A program made the position numbers and the translations under genes. Positions 1 to 8,426 of a DNA stretch of 21,058 bases are shown here, piece after piece. Numbering within the stretch: position 1 is the stretch's first letter; each line of letters starts with the position of its first letter. The stretch comes from Halieaceae bacterium UBA6060 (GTDB taxonomy: Bacteria > Pseudomonadota > Gammaproteobacteria > Pseudomonadales > Halieaceae), in contig DIYG01000025.1 of assembly GCA_002428935.1 (NCBI GenBank), positions 1 through 21,058 of the forward strand, read 5' to 3'. The notes beneath the pieces are model-generated. The model did not search any database. It was not told where the DNA came from and worked only from the letters and a program-made list of their open reading frames with translations.

Positions 1-933
1 GGGCTCTACACCCAGGGCAGCCATCATGCGCAACCAACGCAAAGGTCTATGGCTCGCCGCAAAGGGCCCTCGGCCAAGGGCCCGCAGCCGCGCCAAGGCG
101 GTGTCAGCACGAAGGGCCTGTTCGTAAGACTCTAGCAAGATAGGCACCTGAAAGCCTCTTGAAGCCAAGCGATTCTTGAGCTCGACTACGGCCTGGTGCT
201 GGGATGAAAGCACCCGGCGCTGACGACGTACCAGGGCTGGCGTGTCCCACAGCTGACGCAAGGGTCGATACGCGCCCACGACATTGCCCCCATGCTGTCG
301 GTAGCGCACAAGAGTTTGGGGGTCCAGGTGCACTGGGTGCCTGGCAGTAGAGGCCATACCGAAACAACATAGCGCCAACCACCAGTCGTGATTTACCAGG
401 CCTTCAGGGAACGGCAAGGCGACATCCAAAACCTCGCAACGAAGGGCGAGGGTGCATCCGACAACCCAGTTTTGCGCCAGCAAGGCCCTCAAGCCTGGCT
501 CTCGCGGCGTATGAAGTTGTCGCAGCAAACCAGACCCCAAATCCTGGGACGCCTCGTCCATAAGCATCGGGTCAGAGCAAGTGGCCAGAGCGCCCTGTAA
601 AGCCTGGGTCTGGATCTTTAACTTGTCTTCATGCCAGAGATCATCCTGGTCACATAGGGCAAGGAAATCCCCGGGCCTCGCAACCTCAGCGGCATGGCAC
701 AGCAGCTGCTCGAAGTTGCCACAAGGCCCGAGAGGATTAGAGGAGCCAGTGAGAATACTCAGCCGATCATCGTCCTGCGCATATCCTTCAAGGAGTTCAA
801 CGGTTCCGTCAGTAGAACCATCGTCCCGTAGGAGAAGCTTCCAGTCATCGGTGCTTTGCGACACGATAGACGCAAGTTGCTGAGGTAACCACCGTGCCCC
901 GTTAAACGTGGCCAAACAAATGAGGGCACTCAT
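1..933 (-). CDS. Rhamnosyltransferase-like family 2 glycosyltransferase (3' end beyond window)
   Basis: The frame is open from an ATG at 933 to the left edge, giving 311 codons with no stop, so only a short C-terminal part should be missing. It reads as a GT2 (GT-A fold) enzyme that moves a sugar from a nucleotide donor onto a growing surface glycan at the inner membrane. Visible motifs are the N-terminal LICLATFNGA strand, RDDGSTDGT at about 36-44, the metal-binding DQDDLW at 95-100, an acceptor-side block ending in LPFPEG at 173-178, HDWWLAL at 182-188 and RYRQHGGN near 220. The last set is typical of RgpB/RfbN-like rhamnosyltransferases; the actual sugar is inferred. Its ATG overlaps the TGA of the upstream GT4 gene (ATGA), indicating translational coupling in a cyclase-GT4-GT2 operon. 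Confidence 0.88.
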   Translation of the reverse strand, partial: MSALICLATFNGARWLPQQLASIVSQSTDDWKLLLRDDGSTDGTVELLEGYAQDDDRLSILTGSSNPLGPCGNFEQLLCHAAEVARPGDFLALCDQDDLWHEDKLKIQTQALQGALATCSDPMLMDEASQDLGSGLLRQLHTPREPGLRALLAQNWVVGCTLALRCEVLDVALPFPEGLVNHDWWLALCCFGMASTARHPVHLDPQTLVRYRQHGGNVVGAYRPLRQLWDTPALVRRQRRVLSSQHQAVVELKNRLASRGFQVPILLESYEQALRADTALARLRALGRGPFAASHRPLRWLRMMAALGVEP

Positions 934-2069
934 GGTGAGGTCAGTACCTCCTCGACGATCTCTCCCATTCGCGCAGCGATGGACGCCTGCCCGAAATGCT
1001 CGTCGAAGATCTCGCGAGTGGTAGCGCGCCATCCCCCATGAAGCCGCTCAGCCAAGCCCTCTAGCTCATCGGCCAGGGCGTTGGGATCACCCGGGGGACA
1101 GAGCACCAAACCCCGCTCCCGGTCCAGGAGGGCATCGGTCGCTGAACCGAAACGGGATACCACGGGACGGTTACTCGCCAGCGCTTGATGGACCTTGTAC
1201 GGCACGACCTCTCCCGCCTTTATCGACTCGCCAAATACTCCCAACACGATGTGGGCAGCAGCCAGGGCTTCGCGCAGCTCAGTCGTGTTGACCAGCGACC
1301 GGCGCCAGGTGATGTTAGAGACCGGCTGTTGTTTCAGTTCCATCACAATGCGACCTGCCTCCTGGCCATCTCCGATAAGTTGAAATTCTATGGCCACACC
1401 TCGCCTAGCAAGAAGTCGCGCTGCCTCTATGATCGTCGCGACACCGTGGAGGGGAATAAAGGTGCCATAGAACAGTACCTGCAAGGGCTCCCCCACCAAG
1501 GGCTTCGCCGCCGAAAGAGGTGGCCACAATTCTTCGTCGATACCCACGGGCACGGCACGTACGGGAATGCGCAAACCCTGAAGCTCTCGATCCAGTCTCG
1601 CGCTCTGCTCTTCCGTATCGATGAGCACCAGATCGGCGCGGGCCAGACTCAAGCGTTGAAAACCCCGAAGACACCGCTCACGAAATGAGCCCCGAGGCAG
1701 TATTCCTCGATCCTCTACGACAGTACTGTGCAATTCTAGAAATGCATCGGCGAGGACCTTTGTCTTATCCCCAAGGCGTATGCAGCGCAAAAGCAGGAGA
1801 TCCAGGTACGCTGGATAGGGGACGAAGACGAGGTCCGCCTGACGAAGCTCTCGACGCCGGCGCCACAGCAGGAAGCGATCATAGAGGCAATTTTTCAGCC
1901 GGGACCATAGGCTCGTATGACGAGAGAACATATGCCCCGGGTGCTCGTTAGAAGGCCGAACTTCGTGATAATCCGCGCTGAGCTGGCGCAAACATCGCGA
2001 TAGCGTTCGGTTGCGTTGATAGAGGTCGTGATCCGTGTAGGCACCAAAGACCACGGTGCTCGGTCCCAC
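930..2069 (-). CDS. Family 4 glycosyltransferase (GT-B fold)
   Basis: This is a retaining GT4-type sugar transferase of about 379 residues, likely acting on a lipid-linked surface glycan at the cytoplasmic face of the inner membrane. Evidence is an N-terminal Rossmann half, the inter-domain GTFIPLHGVATIIEAARLL block (phosphate-binding loop then helix), and the C-terminal donor-site segment GEVVPYKVHQALASNRPVV, which matches the GT4 'IPxKxxExLAxGxPVI' pattern but has Gln in place of the second Glu. The open frame continues to 2159, but that extension overlaps the cyclase gene and does not look like a glycosyltransferase. I chose GTG 2069 because an AGGG sits six bases upstream; GTG 2087, two bases after the cyclase stop, is the alternative. 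The stop overlaps the next start. Confidence 0.87.
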   Translation of the reverse strand: MGPSTVVFGAYTDHDLYQRNRTLSRCLRQLSADYHEVRPSNEHPGHMFSRHTSLWSRLKNCLYDRFLLWRRRRELRQADLVFVPYPAYLDLLLLRCIRLGDKTKVLADAFLELHSTVVEDRGILPRGSFRERCLRGFQRLSLARADLVLIDTEEQSARLDRELQGLRIPVRAVPVGIDEELWPPLSAAKPLVGEPLQVLFYGTFIPLHGVATIIEAARLLARRGVAIEFQLIGDGQEAGRIVMELKQQPVSNITWRRSLVNTTELREALAAAHIVLGVFGESIKAGEVVPYKVHQALASNRPVVSRFGSATDALLDRERGLVLCPPGDPNALADELEGLAERLHGGWRATTREIFDEHFGQASIAARMGEIVEEVLTSP

Positions 2070-2088
2070 CCTTTTCCCTGCTGCCACC

Positions 2089-3288
2089 TTACGCCACGCA
2101 GATCGTGTTACGGCCCTCGCGCTTGGCCCGGTACAGGGCGGCGTCGGCGCGATCCACAATCAATCCCGGATCGATCTCGCCGTCGGGCTGTAGGGAAAAA
2201 ACACCCTGACTCACGGTGATCTGATCGGTGATTTCCGAGTCCCGATGAGGAATAGCCGCGTCATGAATCAGTCCCTTAACTCGCTCTGCTGTGCGAATCG
2301 CGTCGTGAAGCTGGGCCCCGGGTAGAACCACGATGAATTCCTCACCCCCGTAGCGAGCGACCACCTCACCGGCGCGCGCCGACGCCTGACGCATGAGATT
2401 ACCCACCTCGCGCAGTACGTCATCACCGGCCGAATGGCCGTAGCTGTCGTTGTACTTTTTGAAATAATCCACATCAATGAGGATTACCGATAGCCAAGCG
2501 CCGGTACGCCGGGCACGACTCACTTCATCGCGCAGCACTTGATTGACCAGACGCCGATTCCCCAACCCCGTGAGTTCATCGATGTTGGCCAGATCCGTAA
2601 GCTGGCGTCGCGCTTCCTGCAACTGACGGTTTTTATCTCGCAGGGAATTGGTAATTTGGCCCAGTTCCCGAGACATGGTTTCCTGCTGCCAACTGAGGCT
2701 AAGCATACGACGAAAGGTTTCGTGAATCCCATTACTGGCGGCCACCAGTAGGCCGGTCACGCCCAGGAGTAGGAAACCGAGCAACAGGTTCTGAGGTTGA
2801 TCCCAAAAGTGCAAAAGGCTCCACCAGGCGATGGGCCACAAGGCGGAAAACACAAAGGCAAGAAAATACTCGCGAATCACCACCATCACCGCCAGGGAGA
2901 TGGCCGCGATCATGACGATAATCAACAGCACCATGTACTGCAGGGCGACGGGCAGCTGGCCACTGGTGGCGATGAACATACCCGACCACACCAGCCCCGT
3001 GAGCGCCGATCCAATTACCAAGTGCCAAAACAAACGCTTTGGCCGACTGACGAATCGTCGCTCCGCCAGCGCACTGCTCATGTGAAGAGACCGAAGGAGC
3101 AACAAGCTGAGAATGGCAAAACCCCAAAGCAGAAGTTCCAGGGTTTCGTAGTAGGGCCAGAGCAAGGCCATCACCGCCAGAGCGCCAATCAGGTTGGCAC
3201 TCATGGAGGCCACCCGGCCGTGCTGCATCAGCAGTTCCAGCTGGGCCGAGAACAACTCGTCGTCCGATATGTTTCTCAAGTAAATCAT
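2089..3288 (-). CDS. Membrane-bound GGDEF diguanylate cyclase
   Basis: Predicted to condense two GTP into the second messenger c-di-GMP. From ATG 3288 it is 399 residues: about six hydrophobic helices across residues 25-210 as an unassigned membrane sensor, a helical coiled linker (RELGQITNSLRDKNRQLQEA), and a C-terminal GGDEF domain beginning with LANIDELTGLGNRR. The active-site loop is RYGGEEF (near 314), and the metal/substrate motifs LIDVDYFKKYND and GHSAGDDVL are intact, so activity is expected. The product-inhibition I-site, normally RxxD five residues before the loop, is RAGE, so feedback control may be weaker. The frame is open up to 3453, but the extra 55 codons run through intergenic repeats, so I placed the start at MIYLRN. 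It is followed closely by two glycosyltransferase genes on the same strand. Confidence 0.9.
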   Translation of the reverse strand: MIYLRNISDDELFSAQLELLMQHGRVASMSANLIGALAVMALLWPYYETLELLLWGFAILSLLLLRSLHMSSALAERRFVSRPKRLFWHLVIGSALTGLVWSGMFIATSGQLPVALQYMVLLIIVMIAAISLAVMVVIREYFLAFVFSALWPIAWWSLLHFWDQPQNLLLGFLLLGVTGLLVAASNGIHETFRRMLSLSWQQETMSRELGQITNSLRDKNRQLQEARRQLTDLANIDELTGLGNRRLVNQVLRDEVSRARRTGAWLSVILIDVDYFKKYNDSYGHSAGDDVLREVGNLMRQASARAGEVVARYGGEEFIVVLPGAQLHDAIRTAERVKGLIHDAAIPHRDSEITDQITVSQGVFSLQPDGEIDPGLIVDRADAALYRAKREGRNTICVA

Positions 3289-3340
3289 GGGCACGAGTTT
3301 ACACAGGGGCAGAAGGCAGCATAAGCGCGAAAAAAGACCA

Positions 3341-3436
3341 TCTGAGACGCCCATCACAGGCCCTCTGAGACTTCCATCACAGGTCCCTGAGCCTTGAATC
3401 AGCCCTCCCCCTAAGACCCTGAGAACTCCATCACAG
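3341..3436. repeat. Short direct repeats in the divergent intergenic region
   Basis: A repeat of about 18-23 bases with the form CTGAGA-n(2-4)-CCATCACAG occurs three times, starting near 3342, 3365 and 3419. A decayed copy (CTGAGCCTTGAATCAG) starts near 3387. The first three starts are 23 and 22 bases apart, close to two helical turns; the last step is 32. The array lies between the diguanylate cyclase gene (start 3288, minus) and the SGNH-like gene (start 3513, plus). This position would suit iterated binding sites for a regulator of one or both genes, but no known operator is recognised. Another CCTGTGT-like half on the minus strand lies near 3302-3308. Confidence 0.55.
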
Positions 3437-3512
3437 AGACCCGATTGTGGCATTGCTGCCGCGCATAGGCCTGCGTGACACTTTCGCCACGGAACAACAT
3501 CGGATTACTACG

Positions 3513-4253
3513 ATGTACGAATGGAAGGCCCTACGGATCCTGGCGGGGCTACTGCTCTGCCTACCCGTGGTGCACCTTACCTATGTCGTGAGCGAGGATC
3601 TAAATCGCTATCTAGACCCCTCCCCCGAGGTTTGGGAGGCGGAGATGCGCGATCTGATCCGCGACGATATGGAAGCCTCTATCCCTAGCGATCCTCTTTT
3701 GGTCGTGGGAGGCCATCGCGTACGTCTGTGGCGAGATCTGCCTGCACGGCTCCAACCCAGGCCGACCCTGTTGCGCCCCCTGGGAGATGCAACGCTGGAA
3801 GACATCTCCCATCACTATCAGCGTCTGGTGGGGTTTTATCGCCCGGCCATTCTGGTGGTATTCCCTGGCTACGCAGATCTTCATCTGCGCGATGAAAAAT
3901 CTCCGGAGGAATTTGAAAAGGCTCTTACCGGACTCCTCAAGCTCGACGAATCCTATGGCTCCACGAGCTGGCGCTATGTCATCGCACCGGTCCATATGCC
4001 CCTGCACCCCGAAGACCAGGGTCGTATCTCGGAAATTGCTCGGCGTACAGAAGCCCTCGCAGCACGCCTTGGAAACACCACGATTATTGATCCCAACCCG
4101 ACGTTGCGCGGCCTTGATGGCGAACCCAACCCGGCGTTTTTCAGCATCGACGGCATCAATCTGAGCGCCGAGGGCTACGCTCGCATCAGCATGCTCCTGG
4201 AGGAGCACCTGCGCCAACAACCGGTGCTCCTGGCGCAAACACCTGTACTCTGA
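3513..4253 (+). CDS. Membrane-anchored SGNH/GDSL-fold-like protein, catalytic residues apparently absent
   Basis: About 246 residues from ATG 3513. One N-terminal hydrophobic segment (ILAGLLLCLPVVHLTYVV) should act as a signal anchor, leaving the rest in the periplasm. The body resembles SGNH hydrolases: a strand RPAILVVFPGYADLHL where block III (GxND) normally sits, a strand WRYVIAPVHMPLHPE, and a C-terminal FFSIDGINLSAEGYARI that matches the 'DGxHLSxxGY' block V. However, the catalytic His is Asn, block III has no GxND, and no clear GDS serine block is visible near the N-terminus. It may therefore be a binding or scaffold protein, or not an esterase at all. A GTG at 3447 would add 22 residues but spoils the N-terminal anchor. 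It lies 39 bases before dxs on the same strand. Confidence 0.7.
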   Translation: MYEWKALRILAGLLLCLPVVHLTYVVSEDLNRYLDPSPEVWEAEMRDLIRDDMEASIPSDPLLVVGGHRVRLWRDLPARLQPRPTLLRPLGDATLEDISHHYQRLVGFYRPAILVVFPGYADLHLRDEKSPEEFEKALTGLLKLDESYGSTSWRYVIAPVHMPLHPEDQGRISEIARRTEALAARLGNTTIIDPNPTLRGLDGEPNPAFFSIDGINLSAEGYARISMLLEEHLRQQPVLLAQTPVL

Positions 4254-4280
4254 CGGGCATCGCCAGGCATCAAATTGCGC

Positions 4281-4286
4281 TAAAAT
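4281..4286 (+). promoter_or_regulatory. Possible -10 element close to dxs
   Basis: TAAAAT lies seven bases before the dxs ATG, flanked by GCGC and CGCGCG. If it is used, the dxs message would be nearly leaderless, and no Shine-Dalgarno sequence is visible before this ATG. There is no convincing -35 hexamer at the right distance, so the gene may instead be read from upstream with the SGNH-like gene. Confidence 0.3.
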
Positions 4287-4292
4287 CGCGCG

Positions 4293-6260
4293 ATGTTCAC
4301 GGAGCTCCCAACGCAACGCCCCCATACACCGATCCTCGATGGGATCGACGCTGGGCGAAATCCATCGGCCCTGAATGAGCAGGAACTTCTCGCGCTGAGC
4401 GACGAGCTGCGTGCCTACCTCCTCTACAGTGTCGGTCAGTCGGGCGGTCACTTCGGCGCCGGCCTCGGGGTTGTAGAACTCACCATCGCGCTCCATCACG
4501 TTTTCGACACGCCCCACGATCGATTGGTTTGGGATGTGGGCCATCAGGCATACCCCCATAAGATCCTTACGGGCCGCATGCAAGACATGCATAGCATCCG
4601 GCTGGCCAACGGACTCTCGGGCTTTCCCAAAAGAGCGGAAAGCGACTACGACACTTTCGGTGTGGGTCACTCCTCCACAAGTGTGTCCGCCGCCATGGGG
4701 ATGGCCCTTGCGGCAGCAAGGGAGGAACAACGCCGACGCGTAGTAGCTGTCATCGGGGACGGCGCCATAACCGGCGGCATGGCCTTCGAGGCCCTGGCCC
4801 ACGCCGGGGACGTACGACCCGATATGCTGGTGATCCTCAATGACAACCAGATGTCCATCGGTCACAACCGAGGCGGACTCGCCAGCTATTTCGCCAAGAT
4901 ATGGGCCAGCAAAACTTATATCGCCATGCGCGAAGGCAGCAAGCGGGTATTGAAGAAGATGAAGCCCGCCTGGGATCTTGCCAAACGCACGGAAGAACAC
5001 ATGAAGGGCATGGTCGCTCCGGGCACGCTGTTTGAAGAATTGGGCTGGCACTATATCGGCCCCATCGATGGCCACGACCTTCCGCAGCTCGTGCAAACCC
5101 TTGAGAACATGAAAGATCTCAAGGGCCCACAGTTTCTTCATGTGCTGACCATGAAAGGCAAGGGCTACACACCGGCGGAAGCCGATCCCGTAGGGTTTCA
5201 CGCCATCAATAAGCTCGAGACAAAACCTGCTCCGGACACCGCCGCCCTATCGGCACCGACGCCCGAAAAAACCAAGAAGAAGCCCAAGTACCAGGATGTG
5301 TTCGGTCAGTGGCTTTGCGACATGGCGGACCAGGACGGTCGACTCATGGCCATCACGCCGGCCATGTGTGAAGGCTCGGGCATGGTCCCTTACTCCAAGC
5401 GTTTCCCGGATCGCTATTTCGACGTGGCGATCGCCGAGCAACACGCAGTGACTCTCGCTGCGGGAATGGCCTGCGAAAACCTGAAACCGGTGGTCGCCAT
5501 CTACTCAACCTTTCTCCAGCGGGCCTACGATCAGCTTATTCACGATGTAGCGCTGCAAAAACTCGATGTAACCTTCGCCATTGATCGCGCCGGCCTTGTA
5601 GGACAAGATGGCCCAACCCATCATGGCGCCTTCGACTTAAGCTACCTGCGCTGCATTCCTAATATGCTGATCGGTGCTCCATCGGACGAGAACGAATGTC
5701 GGCAAATGCTCTACACCGCCTACCGGCATCCAGGGCCCGCCGCAATTCGCTACCCCCGCGGCACAGGACCCGGCGCTCTTATTGAAGAGACCATGACCGA
5801 GCTAGAAATCGGCAAAGGCGTAGTTGTGCGACAAGGCTCCGGCACGGCAATCCTCAACTTTGGTGCGCTCTTTACCGAGGCTCTGGCAGCCGGAGAGGAG
5901 TTGGATGCAACAGTCGTGGATATGCGCTGGGTGAAACCTCTGGACGAGGCCCTCATTCTCGATCTAGCCCGAAGTCACGACCTGCTTATCACCTTTGAGG
6001 AGAACGCCATCGCCGGTGGAGCCGGTGCCGGGGTAGCCGAGTTTCTCTCGGCCCAGGGCATCAATGCCGCGATCAGGCACCTGGGTATTCCCGATCACTT
6101 TGTCGAACACGGTGGTCAAGATGACATACGTGCTGAGCAGGCCATGTCTCGGGATGCGATTGTGGCTTTGGTACAAACAGAATCTGCGGAACCAGATTCA
6201 AAAGGCGGCCCATTCAGCCTCGTAGCCAGTCGAGACGCTTTTCCTATCGCTAGAGACTGA
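4293..6260 (+). CDS. dxs: 1-deoxy-D-xylulose-5-phosphate synthase
   Basis: Dxs is the cytoplasmic, thiamine-diphosphate-dependent first enzyme of the MEP isoprenoid pathway, joining pyruvate and glyceraldehyde 3-phosphate; its product also feeds thiamine and pyridoxal synthesis. The 655-residue protein shows the conserved N-terminal His 53 (GGHFGAGLG), the ThDP/Mg motif GDGAITGGMAFEAL (155-168) with NDNQMSIGHN (183-192), catalytic Glu 382 in AEQHAVTLAAGMA, and DRAGLVGQDGPTHHG from 431. A Lys/Pro/Ala-rich linker lies near 311-332, and the C-terminus extends roughly 20-30 residues beyond the usual end near AIVALV. In many gammaproteobacteria dxs follows xseB-ispA directly; here it is over 6 kb upstream of them, on the same strand. 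Confidence 0.98.
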   Translation: MFTELPTQRPHTPILDGIDAGRNPSALNEQELLALSDELRAYLLYSVGQSGGHFGAGLGVVELTIALHHVFDTPHDRLVWDVGHQAYPHKILTGRMQDMHSIRLANGLSGFPKRAESDYDTFGVGHSSTSVSAAMGMALAAAREEQRRRVVAVIGDGAITGGMAFEALAHAGDVRPDMLVILNDNQMSIGHNRGGLASYFAKIWASKTYIAMREGSKRVLKKMKPAWDLAKRTEEHMKGMVAPGTLFEELGWHYIGPIDGHDLPQLVQTLENMKDLKGPQFLHVLTMKGKGYTPAEADPVGFHAINKLETKPAPDTAALSAPTPEKTKKKPKYQDVFGQWLCDMADQDGRLMAITPAMCEGSGMVPYSKRFPDRYFDVAIAEQHAVTLAAGMACENLKPVVAIYSTFLQRAYDQLIHDVALQKLDVTFAIDRAGLVGQDGPTHHGAFDLSYLRCIPNMLIGAPSDENECRQMLYTAYRHPGPAAIRYPRGTGPGALIEETMTELEIGKGVVVRQGSGTAILNFGALFTEALAAGEELDATVVDMRWVKPLDEALILDLARSHDLLITFEENAIAGGAGAGVAEFLSAQGINAAIRHLGIPDHFVEHGGQDDIRAEQAMSRDAIVALVQTESAEPDSKGGPFSLVASRDAFPIARD

Positions 6261-6272
6261 CTAGAGCGCCGA

Positions 6273-7151
6273 TCAGGCAACCGATGCGTCGTCGCGGTCT
6301 TCTGCGATGGCCTCTAGAACATCCCGGCAAACCAATGTCCTATGAGCCAAAATCGCATTCTGAAAGCGCTCGTAAGCTGATGGCTTATCCAGGGCGCGAC
6401 GTTTGACAAAGGGCAAGCGTTCCTCACGCAGCAATGTCTCCCAACGTTCCAACGAGGGATTCGTTCCGACACGGGTTTCGCCCATTAACCAGGAAAATAC
6501 GTCGCGGTAGAAATCCTGCTGTCTCCAACGACGACTAAACCCACGTAATCCTCGAAGGACAATACGCTTCCCAATCTCTCGATCATCCGCCGCTCCATCC
6601 TCGCAGATCGAAGCAAGCGCTAGACCATCTTCAAGCAGAACTTGGGACAAATTGATTTCTCCCGAGCGAATGGCCTGGCGTCGGTCACTAATCTCATCCG
6701 TCTGAGACCAGAAGCTCGTAAATGCCTTACTGGCTAGAGCGCGACCACGAAAACACAGGAAGTAGCTCTGCAGATGCCATTGGAGCTCGTCGCTCGTGGT
6801 GATACCCCAGGCATCGACGTTACGCTCCTTCATATCTACATACCAACGCGTCATCGGAAACAGCGGCCCATATACACTGTCGTTGCATAGCGTCAGGGTT
6901 GAGATATCCAACTCGGACAACGCACTGATTCCCATGCGATAGCTTGCAAAGTCCCAGCCTTGATTAGGCCTACAAATGCATTGAATGCGCCCCGAAAGAG
7001 ACTCGGGCAATTGCACCCGCTCCCTTCCAGCAACCACCAAGACAACGATTTCAGCCAACTCAAGAAACTGCCGTAGGGCTGCCCACACATAGCGTGGAGT
7101 CTCTTGGGTGCCCGGGTAATGAGCGTACACCACGGCATGTCGCTTGATCAT
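6273..7151 (-). CDS. RgpF-like rhamnan synthesis protein
   Basis: A 292-residue member of the rhamnan synthesis protein F family (RgpF), proteins found in rhamnose-rich polysaccharide loci and thought to act as glycosyltransferases. Characteristic motifs are the AVVYAHYPG N-terminal strand, NQGWDFASYRMG at 63-74, and CNDSVYGPLFPM at 89-100. No signal peptide or membrane segment is visible. It is the last gene of the minus-strand glycan cluster and converges on dxs, with only 12 bases between the stops and no terminator hairpin. I chose ATG 7151; a GTG at 7169 is also in frame, but the nearest AGG is too close to it to be a good ribosome site. The family assignment is firm, the transferred sugar is inference. 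Confidence 0.85.
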   Translation of the reverse strand: MIKRHAVVYAHYPGTQETPRYVWAALRQFLELAEIVVLVVAGRERVQLPESLSGRIQCICRPNQGWDFASYRMGISALSELDISTLTLCNDSVYGPLFPMTRWYVDMKERNVDAWGITTSDELQWHLQSYFLCFRGRALASKAFTSFWSQTDEISDRRQAIRSGEINLSQVLLEDGLALASICEDGAADDREIGKRIVLRGLRGFSRRWRQQDFYRDVFSWLMGETRVGTNPSLERWETLLREERLPFVKRRALDKPSAYERFQNAILAHRTLVCRDVLEAIAEDRDDASVA

Positions 7152-7172
7152 GGCACCCGTACCCACCACAAC

Positions 7173-8414
7173 CTAGGCGGGCTCATCCGATGCAGACACT
7201 AGATGTGATCGATCTGCTAGAAGCCCACGGTGAAACGCCATGATTCTTTCGCCCGTCTGCGCGCTCGACAACAGACTCGAGGCCTTCCGAGCAAGGTCTT
7301 CACGTTTGCTCCCGCACCAGAGACCTGTGGGATACGGGCTTTCGCGAAACTCCTCAATCTCTACACTCAACCCAAGTTGCGCGGAAAACTCGCTGACCTG
7401 ATCAACGGCGCCATTGTGAATAACCGGAAGCCCACACATCGCGTATTCGGCAAACTTTATCGGTGACGCCACCGCGCTCGCTGGTCCCGGCGCGCGAAGC
7501 AAGAATGCGGCATCGGCGGCATTGAGGTAACCAGGTACATCAGAGAGCTGTCCCGTGGTAACTCGCAATCGTGATCTAAACCAGGGCGCAAACGCCGTCT
7601 CAACTTTGGCAACAGTGTCACAGACCACGAGCACCATCAGGTCTGGTTTTTCTCTCGCGACGCGTTCAACGACCTCGCGCATCTCCTCAAATCCTTGCCA
7701 GGGCGCGAGAGAGCCCACATAAATCCAAACCACGGCATCGACCGGAATTCCCAAACGCTGTCGAGCTTTCTGCCTGAGCTCTTCGGAATACCGAAACAAG
7801 GCAGGATCTGCAAAGTTGGGAACAACGACGCTCGTTCCCCCATAGCCATTACCTATTTCATGCTTGCGCAATGCCTCAGAGACAAAGAGCGCGGCGTCCG
7901 CGGTTCGAGCCCTGCCTAGCCAACTCTCTATCCGAGCGGCTCCAAGCGCTCCGAGAAAACGGTATATTTGAGGTTTCAAAGACCAGCGGAAGTGGTGTTC
8001 ACTCAGAGTGTCCCCGCGGCAATCCCAAACAACACACGTTCGACGTTCGCTGCGTTTCGCCATCGCTGTGGCGTATTCTGTACGCGCGTGGATTAGATCC
8101 ACAGCGCAATCAATACGTTTCAGATAGCTCTCCAACCTCCGCGAATTCTGAGACACAGACCACGGCCAGATCTGTCTTATTCCCTTGAGTAAGTGAATGG
8201 ACAGTCCGTAGCGCTCTTCAAGTCCTGACTTCGCCTCCAGCGCTTGTTGATACCTAGCTAAGGATAGGGCGAAAACCACAACAGTAACCTTGCAGCCCCC
8301 CTCCACCAATTGTCTTGCGACCGACAACACCTGAGACTCGATAATCGTCGGGCCGAGACCTTCGTTGCTAAGGAAAACAACACTCGCATCGCCAGTCAGA
8401 GGTACACTGATCAC
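7173..8414 (-). CDS. Family 4-type glycosyltransferase
   Basis: A GT-B-fold transferase of 413 residues, likely adding one sugar of the surface glycan encoded here. The N-terminal half has the acceptor-domain pattern VVFLSNEGLGPTIIESQVLSVARQLVEGGCKVTVV and LIHARTEYAT. The inter-domain region contains VVVPNFADPALF and IYVGSLAPWQGFEEM, and the donor site is ASPIKFAEYAMCGLPVI, matching the GT4 'SPxKxxEYxAxGxPVI' motif. The start is GTG 8414, with GGAA five bases upstream inside the short gap after the methyltransferase stop, so the two genes are probably co-translated. The gene ends two bases before the alternative GTG start of the RgpF-like gene. Donor sugar and linkage cannot be read from sequence. 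Confidence 0.87.
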   Translation of the reverse strand: MISVPLTGDASVVFLSNEGLGPTIIESQVLSVARQLVEGGCKVTVVVFALSLARYQQALEAKSGLEERYGLSIHLLKGIRQIWPWSVSQNSRRLESYLKRIDCAVDLIHARTEYATAMAKRSERRTCVVWDCRGDTLSEHHFRWSLKPQIYRFLGALGAARIESWLGRARTADAALFVSEALRKHEIGNGYGGTSVVVPNFADPALFRYSEELRQKARQRLGIPVDAVVWIYVGSLAPWQGFEEMREVVERVAREKPDLMVLVVCDTVAKVETAFAPWFRSRLRVTTGQLSDVPGYLNAADAAFLLRAPGPASAVASPIKFAEYAMCGLPVIHNGAVDQVSEFSAQLGLSVEIEEFRESPYPTGLWCGSKREDLARKASSLLSSAQTGERIMAFHRGLLADRSHLVSASDEPA

Positions 8415-8426
8415 AAGCGTTCCGCT

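Noticed and set aside
2797..3324. Histidine- and glutamine-rich plus-strand open frame of 175 codons
   Set aside because: It is the complement of the cyclase membrane region and has no domain or ribosome site.
3289..3453. 55-residue N-terminal extension of the diguanylate cyclase
   Set aside because: The extension translates the intergenic direct repeats (repeated CDG-type residues) and has no domain; MIYLRN at 3288 is a natural start.
3612..5201. A 529-codon open frame on the minus strand opposite the SGNH-like gene and dxs
   Set aside because: It is fully antisense to dxs and the gene before it, shows no recognisable domain, and is explained by codon bias of the sense strand.
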